From positions 1 to 64,000 of the forward strand of contig JADGJC010000065.1 in NCBI GenBank assembly GCA_027596075.1: DNA of 64,000 nucleotides, written 5' to 3'. This document shows, piece by piece, positions 55,838 to 64,000 of the stretch. Position 1 is the stretch's first letter. The number at the start of each line of letters is the position of its first letter. Made by a program: the position numbers and the translations under genes. Under the pieces are notes generated by a model, which made no database searches, was not told where the DNA came from, and saw nothing but the letters and a program-made list of their open reading frames with translations. The stretch is from Rhizophlyctis rosea. Its lineage: Eukaryota; Chytridiomycota; Chytridiomycetes; Rhizophlyctidales; Rhizophlyctidaceae.

Positions 55838-57852
55838 ATGGCCAATACCCTCTCAAATGTCCTTGCCCAGTACAGTATACCTGAAGACCCCTATGCAGAA
55901 TACATAAATAGCATACTGATGGCAGACCCTAACGACTTGTCGGAGGGAGACAAACGCCTGGCTCTACACGAAGTGCTTGGCGAAGTTGTGGCAGAAGGTC
56001 AAGACGACAGGAAGGACGGCAAAGTCATATTAGAAGAGCTCGTCGAAAACATTCTACATGGTGGGTAAGGGATCACGAACGAGTGGCCGTTGTCTTGTTG
56101 AGGGAGTGAAAGAGGCACTTTGTCGTGGTGTTCAAACCAAATACTCACATCGCTTGGCTCTCGCCAACCACACAGCGCACACAGCGGCATCAATTTCGAC
56201 TCCAACAAATGGCAAAACCCCACCTCCTCCGGCAACGACCTCAGCAGACACTCCATCCTTCAACCTAGCCGCAGCCGAGTTTGTCCCATCCTTTCTCGTT
56301 GAGCAGCCACCTTCTCACGGGAAATTTTACGGAAATGAGGATTGCGGTACAGATTGGAAAGGATATGATCCCGCTTCTTTAGAGAACAGTGAAGATCAAT
56401 ACGACATGTTTCAATCCGCCGGACATGACGAATATCCGGATTATGAAGGCAACCACTTCCAAACATCCGCTGATTCCGACAGACAATGGGCACGGCTCGA
56501 CGCTGAGACTCCCGTCGAATCCTTCACGAACCTGACATTATCCAATAAAGACGACCTTCCACCCCGTGAAGATGAAGACGATGCCCTAACACCCCTGCAA
56601 CTTCTCCAGCAAATCTTCTCCTCCAAAAACATGTCCGCGCAAGACATCGAATCCGTTCTAGAATTGTGTGGGTGGGACTTGGGGAAAGCTGTCGAACAAA
56701 TGTTCGCGGACAACTCGTCAACCACAAAACCAACTTCACTTTCCCAACCCGTCGCAAAATCTCCTGCTGTGTCTCGCTCAACAGATTCGGACTCCAAGAG
56801 TGCATCCTCCTCTCGCCCGCTCTGCAGACATTACCTCGCAGGAGGCTGCTTCCGAGCCGATTGCTGGTACAGTCACGACATTGAACGCCGCGTATGTAAA
56901 TTTTGGGTGCGAGGCTACTGTGCCAAAGGCGACGAATGCGAGTTCGCCCACGACGTCACAGTCCCCACAACTCCCCTTCCACCATCATCTTCCTCCCCTC
57001 CTCCCACCTCCAATCCCACATCCGCCTCCCTGACAGACTTCCCCTCTCTAGCCCCACCGCCCAAACCCAAAATAGATTTCTGGGGCCCAACAGTCGAATT
57101 TTCCGAAGTTGCCAGAAAGAACAAACATAAACCAGCACCGGCTCTACCGGTCAAGAAAGGCACCCCGCCGAAGTCTGGGCTGCCGTACGCGGAACGGGAG
57201 TTGGTCGGGCAGGATCGTGATATCACAAGGACGATTCGGTGGGTGTCGACCGGGGAAAGTGTGGCGTGTGTGTATCAAAGGGAGAGGAATGAGGCGATTG
57301 AGGTCGGCAGGGAGCGAGCTAGACTGATACAAAGGTATCTTATTTGTTCTAAGATTTTGTATGTGCAATCCACCAGACGGAAGGCCGCTCTCCTCTAAAC
57401 CATGACTAATCCCGCACCCCTAAAACAGAGCAACCCAAGCCTACCTCTCAAACAACAAAGCCCTAGCCAAAACCCTCTCCCTCCGCGCCCAAGACCTCTC
57501 CACACTCCTCCAAACCCTCCACACAGCCGCCTCAGATCGGATCTTCTCCCTCCGCAATCCAATACTCTTCAACCCAACCCGTTCATCACAATCCTCCTCG
57601 CCGCCACTGATAGATTTGCATGCCTTGCACCCGAATGAGGCAGTACATCAGATGGAGAAGGCATTGAAGAAGTTGAGCAGGCAGGGATACAAGGGGGAGG
57701 TTTGTGTCGTTACGGGGGTGGGACATCATAGTAGGGGGAGGGGGAAGGTGGAGGGGGTTGTGGTGGGGTGGTTGGAGAGGGAGTGGGGGAGTGGGTGGAA
57801 GGTTGGGAAGGGGGTTGAGGGGAGGGGTGGGGTTGTTAGGGTTTGGGTGTGA
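55838..57852 (+). CDS. CUE-like, twin CCCH, DUF1771-Smr protein
   Basis: Three exons: 55838-56060, 56176-57334 (or from 56185, an alternative in-phase acceptor) and 57429-57852. They give about 601 residues. Near 100 is a PAM2-like motif (NLAAAEFVPSF), expected to bind the MLLE domain of poly(A)-binding protein. Residues about 210-250 look like a CUE/UBA-type ubiquitin-binding fold. Residues 290-332 are two CCCH fingers. Residues about 444-485 are a DUF1771 helix pair, followed by Smr (519-600) with IDLHALHPNEA and TGVGHHSRG. Family knowledge (Cue2, NONU-1 and N4BP2 relatives) suggests an endonuclease that cuts mRNA at stalled or collided ribosomes, guided by ubiquitin. The C-terminus is extremely Gly/Val-rich. 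Confidence 0.88.
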
Positions 57853-58287
57853 GGAGCCGGGATGGGGTGGGGCAATGATGGGGTGTAAGACAAGTTTTGG
57901 TGTATGCTCATGAGGCTTTTGTGCATGGCGCAAAGAGTGATTGCTACAGACTTGAGTGCAAACATAATCTTGCATGCATTGAATTCTGGCACCATAACCT
58001 CCGTACGATCCCTGGTGAATGATGGCAGGTTTTTGCAACTTACAGGTGGTCGGCGATGTGCAAACAGAAACGACCGTTAGCAAACTTTTAGGAGAGTGAA
58101 GGTATGATGCCTATGTAAACGTATTTTGCTGGGCCTTTGGAAGGTAAGGTCTGTGTGAAATGCCTTTATTGCGACTCGCGTTTACCGACTGGAGGATGTG
58201 CGGTCTGTCTCTGTTTCTGAGATTCACAAACCGGGCTCCGGCCTTTCACCACTAGTACATATTTATGCTTCCTTTTTTCCATTCTGC
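57853..58287. other. Convergent 3' intergenic
   Basis: 435 nt between the 3' ends of the CUE/Smr gene and the PLD-like gene. No gene seen. Confidence 0.5.
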
Positions 58288-59694
58288 TCAAAATCGATTG
58301 ACCGCTGCCTGAATGCGACTGGGGCAATTTTTGAGGATGAAGATGCTTTCATGATTACGTTCGTAAGCATTCGAAGTGTAGTTGTACGTGCCAGTGATGA
58401 GTCGGTCGTCGTCCACAATCATCGATTTCTCGTGAAAGTTGGCAAAATGTCCTTCTTTGCATTTTGCCCAACGGACCTAATCGCGGAACGAAGAAACATG
58501 AACAGACGGCCATTTGAAACGGAAATCGAAAGGGAGTCATCAATTACATACTTTGATCCCGGCTTCCCTTGCACGCTTCGCGACGGGTTCATTCTTCCCA
58601 TCCGGGTGTAGCAGAATGCGGACTTTCCGCCCGTTTTCGTGCGCAGATATGAGATGGTTTAGCAAGATATTGTCAGTGAACCGGTACATCATGATGAGGA
58701 TGCGGGACTCGGCATTATCGATACGTCTGATCAAAACCTCGCGCGGATGGGAAGTATTTTCGTTCATGCCGTACGTGGTGTACTGTTTCCAAGTGCCCGC
58801 TGCATGTGATGGATCAATGGACTGGTAGGCGTGGACAGTCATAAAACTCATTTGGTATACCTGGTTCCTTCCGCGTACTGCAAGCAAGCTCGAGACACTT
58901 TTGCTTGAGAGAGTGGTTGTGATCTTGCAGCTTTTGCATTTCCGATTCTAGGTGCTCTTTTTGTTTCTGCAGCTGCTCGCTTTCATCTTGCGCCTTCTTC
59001 TTCTCCTTGGCCAGCTGCTTCTTCTCGTCTTCCGATTGCCTCTTTCCTTCCTCTAACTGCTTCCTTTCCTCTTGCAGCTGCTCCTTTTCCAGTTTCAGTT
59101 GCTCAACCTTTTTCTGCAAGTCGCGCTGAATGCTTTCCATTTGAATTTCCGTGGCAGCTAGTGAGCGGATGTGTTTCTCGAGTACATCTTCCAACAAGCG
59201 AATCTTGTCCTGAAGGAAGGAAGATGTCGGTTTCGAACCTTTTTCGAGTCGAGTGTGCATTTGTTCGTAGGCGGAAAAGACTACCTGAAGAGCCACGCAC
59301 GTTCTAATCAGCCACTCCTCCGAAAGCAACTTGATGGACCTTCGATCCTACCTTCTGCTGTAAGTTCAATTTCTCGAATCTCTCCTTCATGAGAACTTCT
59401 TGCGGCACCTCAGCGCTGGCGTTCTCGTCTGTGAATGGTTGAAGTATGCCAATGGTTTTACAATTTGATGGGTTGAGAAGTGCTAGTCAGGCTCACGTAA
59501 AGGCATAACATCCAGGACCAATCCATACCATGAGCCCGATTATAATTTGCCACTCGGGGATTCATTGTTGTGTCGGTGCCCATTGTTGCAGACAGCCCTT
59601 CCAAAGTGAAGTCTTGGGAATTGCTCGCTCCATCCTGTTGAGCAAGCGTGAAGAGTTTGCAGACATCTTCCTGCGTTTCGACTATTTCAGACAT
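58288..59694 (-). CDS. Coiled-coil phospholipase-D-like protein, single HKD
   Basis: Five exons on the minus strand: 59694-59529, 59428-59352, 59284-58861, 58799-58552 and 58476-58288. They give 367 residues. Residues 1-80 are polar without a known domain. Residues about 115-215 are a long Glu/Lys/Gln coiled coil. Residues about 235-360 are a PLD-type domain: REVLIRRIDNAESRILIMMYRFTDN, VRILLHPDG, then one HKD motif, His320-x-Lys322-x4-Asp327, followed by LITGTYNYT and NHES. A single HKD means it must dimerise to form an active site, as in bacterial Nuc and mitochondrial PLD6/Zucchini. It could be a phospholipase or a nuclease; the sequence does not decide. No mitochondrial anchor is visible. 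It is divergent from the flagellar gene 378 nt away. Confidence 0.85.
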
Positions 59695-60072
59695 GTCTGA
59701 TTCGGTTGCAACTCCTTTCACAGCGCGCAAACTTCACGCGGAAAGGATTGAGAACCTGTGAGGTCATTGTCAGGACGGAAAATCTGTAGCCCTCGGATGT
59801 TGTCCCGTTACGCCGCATCATGTTGCTGTCGATTCAAGCTGTACCACCTGTCAACGGCGAAGACTCCTCCTAAGAAGAAGGGTTGATGCCAGATGGACGA
59901 CCCTGAGCGAGTGGCTTGAGGCGGCAGATGCTCTGACCAAACTTGCCCGTGCCACCGCAACAGGACCCTGAGGAACTGAATTCCTGGTCGTGAACCCCAG
60001 CTCATAAAGTTCCCGATTTCGAAATCACAACCATACCTTATTATTCCACAAGTAACCTCTTACAATCCTCAA
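59695..60072. promoter_or_regulatory. Divergent promoter region, PLD-like and C1a-32-like genes
   Basis: 378 nt between two divergent starts, no gene seen. It presumably holds both promoters. Confidence 0.4.
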
Positions 60073-61775
60073 ATGTCTACAACACCAGCAACACAAACTC
60101 CATCTCAACCTCAACAACCACGCAACACCCCACCCAGCAGCGGACGCGACCGCCGGCCACCTTCCAGTCGTGGAATTGGGAAGCAGAACTCCAAATCGGA
60201 GATTCTGGGTGGTGGATCTGGCGGCGGGGCTGCAACTGGGAAGAAGAAGGAAGGAAAGGAGAGAAGAGAGAGGGAGAAGAGTGAGCGGAAGGAGGATGAG
60301 GTTTGTCTCTTAAGGATGACGTGTATGGCATGAGGGGCCGTAATATTCAAGATCTGACGTGATATTGTGGATCGTGGAACAGACGGAAGAACGCGGCACA
60401 CCCGTGCCATTAACATACGCCCTCTTCACACAAGATCAACTAAACGAACTACGAGGTGCGGATATTGAAGATGGTGTGAAGTAGGTACTCATTCTGTTGA
60501 TCAACTGGAGCTCTTGCACGGCTGATCACCAACTTCTGACAGCAAGATTGCCCAATTCCTTTCCTTTACGACATGGCGCGAAGACCTGCAGACAAACATC
60601 CTTGTCTCTTTTCATTACAGTAACTACATGTGAGTTCCGCGTGATGGGCACAGCCGAGTCGCATAACATCACTAACCAATACGCTCTTTACGATTGCCAC
60701 CCAGTTTCGCGAAAGACAACAACTTCACACCCTCTCAAATTGGTGCGTTCTGTAGTATCATGAAGACCATTCTGGATAGGAGCGTAGGTATGTTGCAGTA
60801 CAGCAACCATCTTTGTGTGAAACAGTTTGGTATTGATGACGATAAATTGACAAACTTCGAACGCAGAGAAAGCCCTTTCCCTAAACGAATCGATAGCCCT
60901 ATTCAAAAAACTCCTCCTAGGCCATTTCTCTCCAACAGTAGACCGAGAGAAAGACCCCGAACCAGGTGGATGGGAGATCTTTGGTGCGCGGGAGGTCAAG
61001 CTTGCGTCTAAATGGGCGATGACAGGGTATGTGCACCAGTGAAGACCTGTAACCTGATTGTCACTCAAAGTGCACTTCCCACAGACTATTTCAACATTAC
61101 CGCCTCCACACCCACGTCCTAACAACCGACCAAGACCGCGAAGACACAGAAATAACCCTCACAGTAGAATACCCACCCATCCCTCCAACTCCACCGCAAC
61201 CTCCCACACCCCAACCAACAGATCCGGAACAACAGCCACAACCACAAGCGGGACTCCCAACCTCACAATCAACGACCTTCCAAGCAGCACAACCACCAGC
61301 AGAAGAAGGGGCATCACCTGAGAGTGGAGGAAAAGAACTGGTGGAAACGGAACGATGGTGGCCGCCCCCATTATCAGAGTCCGTCACGTTGGAAGAATAC
61401 GAGGCGGAACAGGAAAGACAGAGAGAGAGGGATGAGCAGATGAGGATTGAAGAAGAGAAGCGGAGGAAGGAGGAGGAGGATGCCGGTAAGCTGTTGCGCT
61501 AGTCATCATCCTTCATATCCTGCTCTCCTTCTTGAGTTTCTTTCCCATCTTTCCCATCTCCAAAACTACGCTCTGACCATGCTCAACCCCACTTTTTACA
61601 TTCATTTCACTCATCAGCGGCAAACCCGTTCGCAGTCCTCTCACCGGATCAAATCAAGCACATTGCGGTGGATGCCGTCTCGGCAGCCATGGCAGCCGTA
61701 ACAGCGGAGGTTGAAAAGGCGATGGAGGAGCAGAGGGGAAAGTTCATGAGTGGGGTTGCGAAAGTTGTTGGATGA
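60073..61775 (+). CDS. Flagellar C1a-32/CABCOCO1-like protein
   Basis: Seven exons: 60073-60300, 60383-60480, 60543-60629, 60705-60787, 60867-61026, 61085-61485 and 61618-61775. They give 404 residues. The N-terminus is low-complexity, first Pro/Gln/Ser-rich and then Lys/Glu-rich. Residues about 85-200 hold KIAQFLSFTTWREDLQ, SFHYSNYIFAKDNNFTPSQIGAFCSIMKTIL and LFKKLLLGH. I associate this pattern with the flagellar central-pair C1a-32 / CABCOCO1 family. The C-terminal half is Pro/Gln-rich and then a charged coiled coil (EEYEAEQERQRERDEQ). The C1a projection regulates flagellar beating. If the family call is right, the organism makes motile flagellated cells, as chytrid zoospores do. Family assignment is by pattern recall and needs a profile search. 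Confidence 0.72.
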
Positions 61776-62150
61776 ATTGGAGGTGCAAATACACAGTATG
61801 TCTCGTGGGCAAATGATGTTTTTCAGCGCGCTCAGGAACGAAATGGTTGTTAGGATGAGGTTTTTTGTCTTGGTGAATGAGCAGATCACCATGTGAACAA
61901 TAAAAGTAATGGTGGAACGGAAGGTTTCGGCAGATCGCAATACGAACATTTGACGCCAAATGAAGTCAAATTGCACAATGCGCCACCATTCGAGATAAAT
62001 GCTCAGCTTAAGCTACAAGCATTCTATTATTACATACATGCACGCGAAAACCTCGACCAGAATTACTAAATACATGGGATTTTACTCAACATATGTACAG
62101 CGATATGACATTCCAGCCCAAATCCTACCATTATTCAGATGGTCTCACTC
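61776..62150. other. Convergent 3' intergenic
   Basis: 375 nt between the ends of the flagellar gene and the 5-phosphatase gene. No gene seen. Confidence 0.5.
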
Positions 62151-64000
62151 TCAATGCCACCATCTCCACTTCCCAACTTTCCCCTTCGCCTTGCCCTTCC
62201 CCTTCACCCCACTCCACCCTACTTCCCCAACCTCCCTCTCCTCCCCACCCTCCCAAACTGGCACAACAACATCACACACAAAAATCCCAACGACAGGTTT
62301 ATGATCCGAGCAACACACAGTCCGACAACAATCGTACCATTCTACTCCTACACGTCGATTATCCACTCCACCTACTCCATCTTTCCCATCTGGAAGAGAC
62401 AGGGTTCCGCCGCCACCCTGAACAACCCACTCCCCCCTCGCTTTCCGTGCCTTATACAATATCCGATCCGTCCACGCCGGGATCCGCATCTTCGAACTGG
62501 TATCGTAGCGATCACCTTCTACTTCACCTTTCGCTCCTCCCCCTCCTCCTCTGCTTCCTTCCCCACTGCCCTTTCCGCTCCCATCGCTCCCCTCACCCTC
62601 CTCCTCGTCCTCCTCATCATCTATATCAATGATAGCTTTCACAGGTGACCCACTAGTTGGTGATCCGTTTGATACTGGGTGGGCTACGTCGAATTTGTAT
62701 GTTGGACGGAATTTGATGGGTGCTTCGGTGAATGAGGGGAAGACGTTTCCGCGGTGGCGTTCGAGGGTTAGTTGGTCGTTTGGGAGGAGGGCCTATTTTA
62801 CGAAGAGTAGAATATCAACATTAGAACGCATTTGGCTCCGAATAGCAGAGGAGGACAACAAACCTCAACCCGATCATTCTCCAACAAGGCATCAACAATG
62901 GCTCTCGTCCCATTGATACGATAGTTCAAATCTCCGAACCAAAAAGCGAAATCGTAGCGGTCCACGGCTCCGGGACTGGCTGTAGGGAGGAAGTTGGCGG
63001 GGATTAGCGAAAGATCCAAATACGCGTGAAAGACTCTCCCGCGAGTGATAGTGCCGGAATGCATCATCAAGTCCAACATCCACCAACCTCGATCCTCATC
63101 CCCATATCCGAACAACTTCAATTCCGTATTGATTTTCCAGACATCGTCATTGCGTTCGACCACTCTCCTATGTCCCGCTGCCGATGCAAGTGAACAAAGT
63201 ATCAGCAAAGAAGAAGAGACGGCATGGTGATGAGTACTTCTTACAAACTTTCATCCTGTTTTCCCAGAGAACTTACCCGTCAAATGACTATTAACAAACA
63301 GTAAACTGGTTTCGCTAAACTTCATACCAACACCAATTCCTCCTTTATTACCAATATTTCCAACGACTTTGCTGATACCTGTTGGGACGCGGTGCACGTG
63401 CACATCTGATAAACCGCATGAGGGAGGAAAACATTTTAATCCTCCTCGCAATTCTCAATCCACCACACCAATCCTACCAATTCCCATCTCCCACCTCACA
63501 AACCAACCACAATGAACTCACCCTTCACCAACCCCCTCCACCCCCTCCTAACAAACACCGCTAAATGCAATCCAACCATCGTATCCGTAACCACCAGCTC
63601 GTACTCCGAACCATAATGCTTGACCAAGTGATCTTCCCATGCTGTCTTTGAGGGCAAGAAAACCGATTTCTCAAGCGGTGAGAGACACTCCTGAGTGCCG
63701 ATGATGATGAGGTGGGCGTTTGTGTATGAGGGTTGTTGGATGGTTGAAGCCGGTGGAGTGGGGTGGCCTAAGAAGGGGGAGATGTCGTGGAGGGGTAGCT
63801 GTGTTTGTGGAGAGGGTGGTGGGACGGGAGTTAGTGTGAGGCCGGCTAATCTTACACGTTCTACTCTTGCAGAGCAGACTTCGAACCGTCCACCTGGCCA
63901 TTCCCACCTTCACCATGTCCTTGTCAAGAAGTGCATTCCATTGCAAAGCGCTTCCAACCCACCCCTCACAAAACTCACCCGTCCATTCATATTCCAAGTC
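62151..64000 (-). CDS. Inositol polyphosphate 5-phosphatase, 5' part beyond window
   Basis: Exons on the minus strand within the window: 64000-63979 (cut by the edge), 63798-63522, 63405-63277, 63177-63088, 62979-62864 and 62792-62151, for 424 residues. The catalytic fold is nearly complete: TWNMNG at the edge, then IIIGTQECLSPLEKS, GNKGGIGVGMKF, NSHLT, ERNDD, FWFGDLNYRI, FRPTYKFD, PAWTDRIL and CCSDHKPV. These are the IPPc motifs that bind Mg2+ and remove the 5-phosphate from phosphoinositides or inositol phosphates, as in synaptojanin, OCRL or fungal Inp5x proteins. An Asp/Glu/Gly-rich insert lies before PAWTDR, and a Gly/Lys-rich tail ends the protein. The 108-nt intron at 63087-62980 is in frame without stops; I removed it because it restores normal spacing before FWFGD. 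Confidence 0.9.

Noticed and set aside
1..64000. tRNA or rRNA genes and CRISPR arrays
   Set aside because: I looked for B-box-like GGTTCRANNCC words and for regularly spaced repeats. The hits fell inside coding exons or lacked a matching A box, and no spaced repeat array exists. A tRNA scan program would be needed for certainty.

Overview
This window is nuclear DNA of a zoosporic (chytrid-type) fungus. Genes are split by short GT-AG introns, mostly 40-110 nt. SPT8, YMC-like mitochondrial carriers and CBM18-bearing secreted proteins are fungal in character, while a flagellar C1a-32-like protein points to a fungus that still makes a flagellum. Calls come from translating and splicing by eye, with reading phase checked across every junction. 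No database search was run.

Layout. 0-7 kb: two tandem minus-strand TIR-like/TPR genes (the second carries two frameshifts) flank a small secreted C-type-lectin-like gene. 8-11 kb: a 12-exon secreted pepsin-like protein with two chitin-binding modules and a substituted first catalytic Asp. 11-19 kb: a MYND-RING-Smr protein, a peroxisome-tagged acyl-CoA dehydrogenase, a multipass membrane protein with a possible relative, an assembly gap, and TRM112. 20-30 kb: a short-chain dehydrogenase, a kinase-like DUF3669 protein, LSG1, and an F-box/ankyrin-like repeat gene. 30-35.7 kb: a gene-poor stretch holding a decayed piece of the ankyrin-like gene. 35.7-41 kb: a seven-exon gene encoding a TIR domain fused to a ubiquitin-like domain, followed by STT3. 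41-45 kb: no recognisable gene. 45-64 kb: a surface glycoprotein-like protein, a WBP4-like splicing factor, a mitochondrial carrier, an FG nucleoporin (NUP42 type), SPT8, a CUE/CCCH/Smr protein, a coiled-coil phospholipase-D-like protein, a flagellar C1a-32-like protein and the 3' part of an inositol polyphosphate 5-phosphatase that runs off the right edge.

How genes relate. Most are unconnected housekeeping genes in convergent or divergent pairs. Divergent pairs share short promoters: carrier/NUP42, SPT8/CUE-Smr and PLD/C1a-32. Three genes carry TIR or TIR-like domains: two fused to TPRs, one to a ubiquitin-like domain. They look like components of innate-immunity-type or cell-death-type signalling. 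The TIR-ubiquitin-like fusion is the strongest candidate for an undescribed system: its ubiquitin-like part keeps the LRGG motif, followed by a roughly 107-residue tail.
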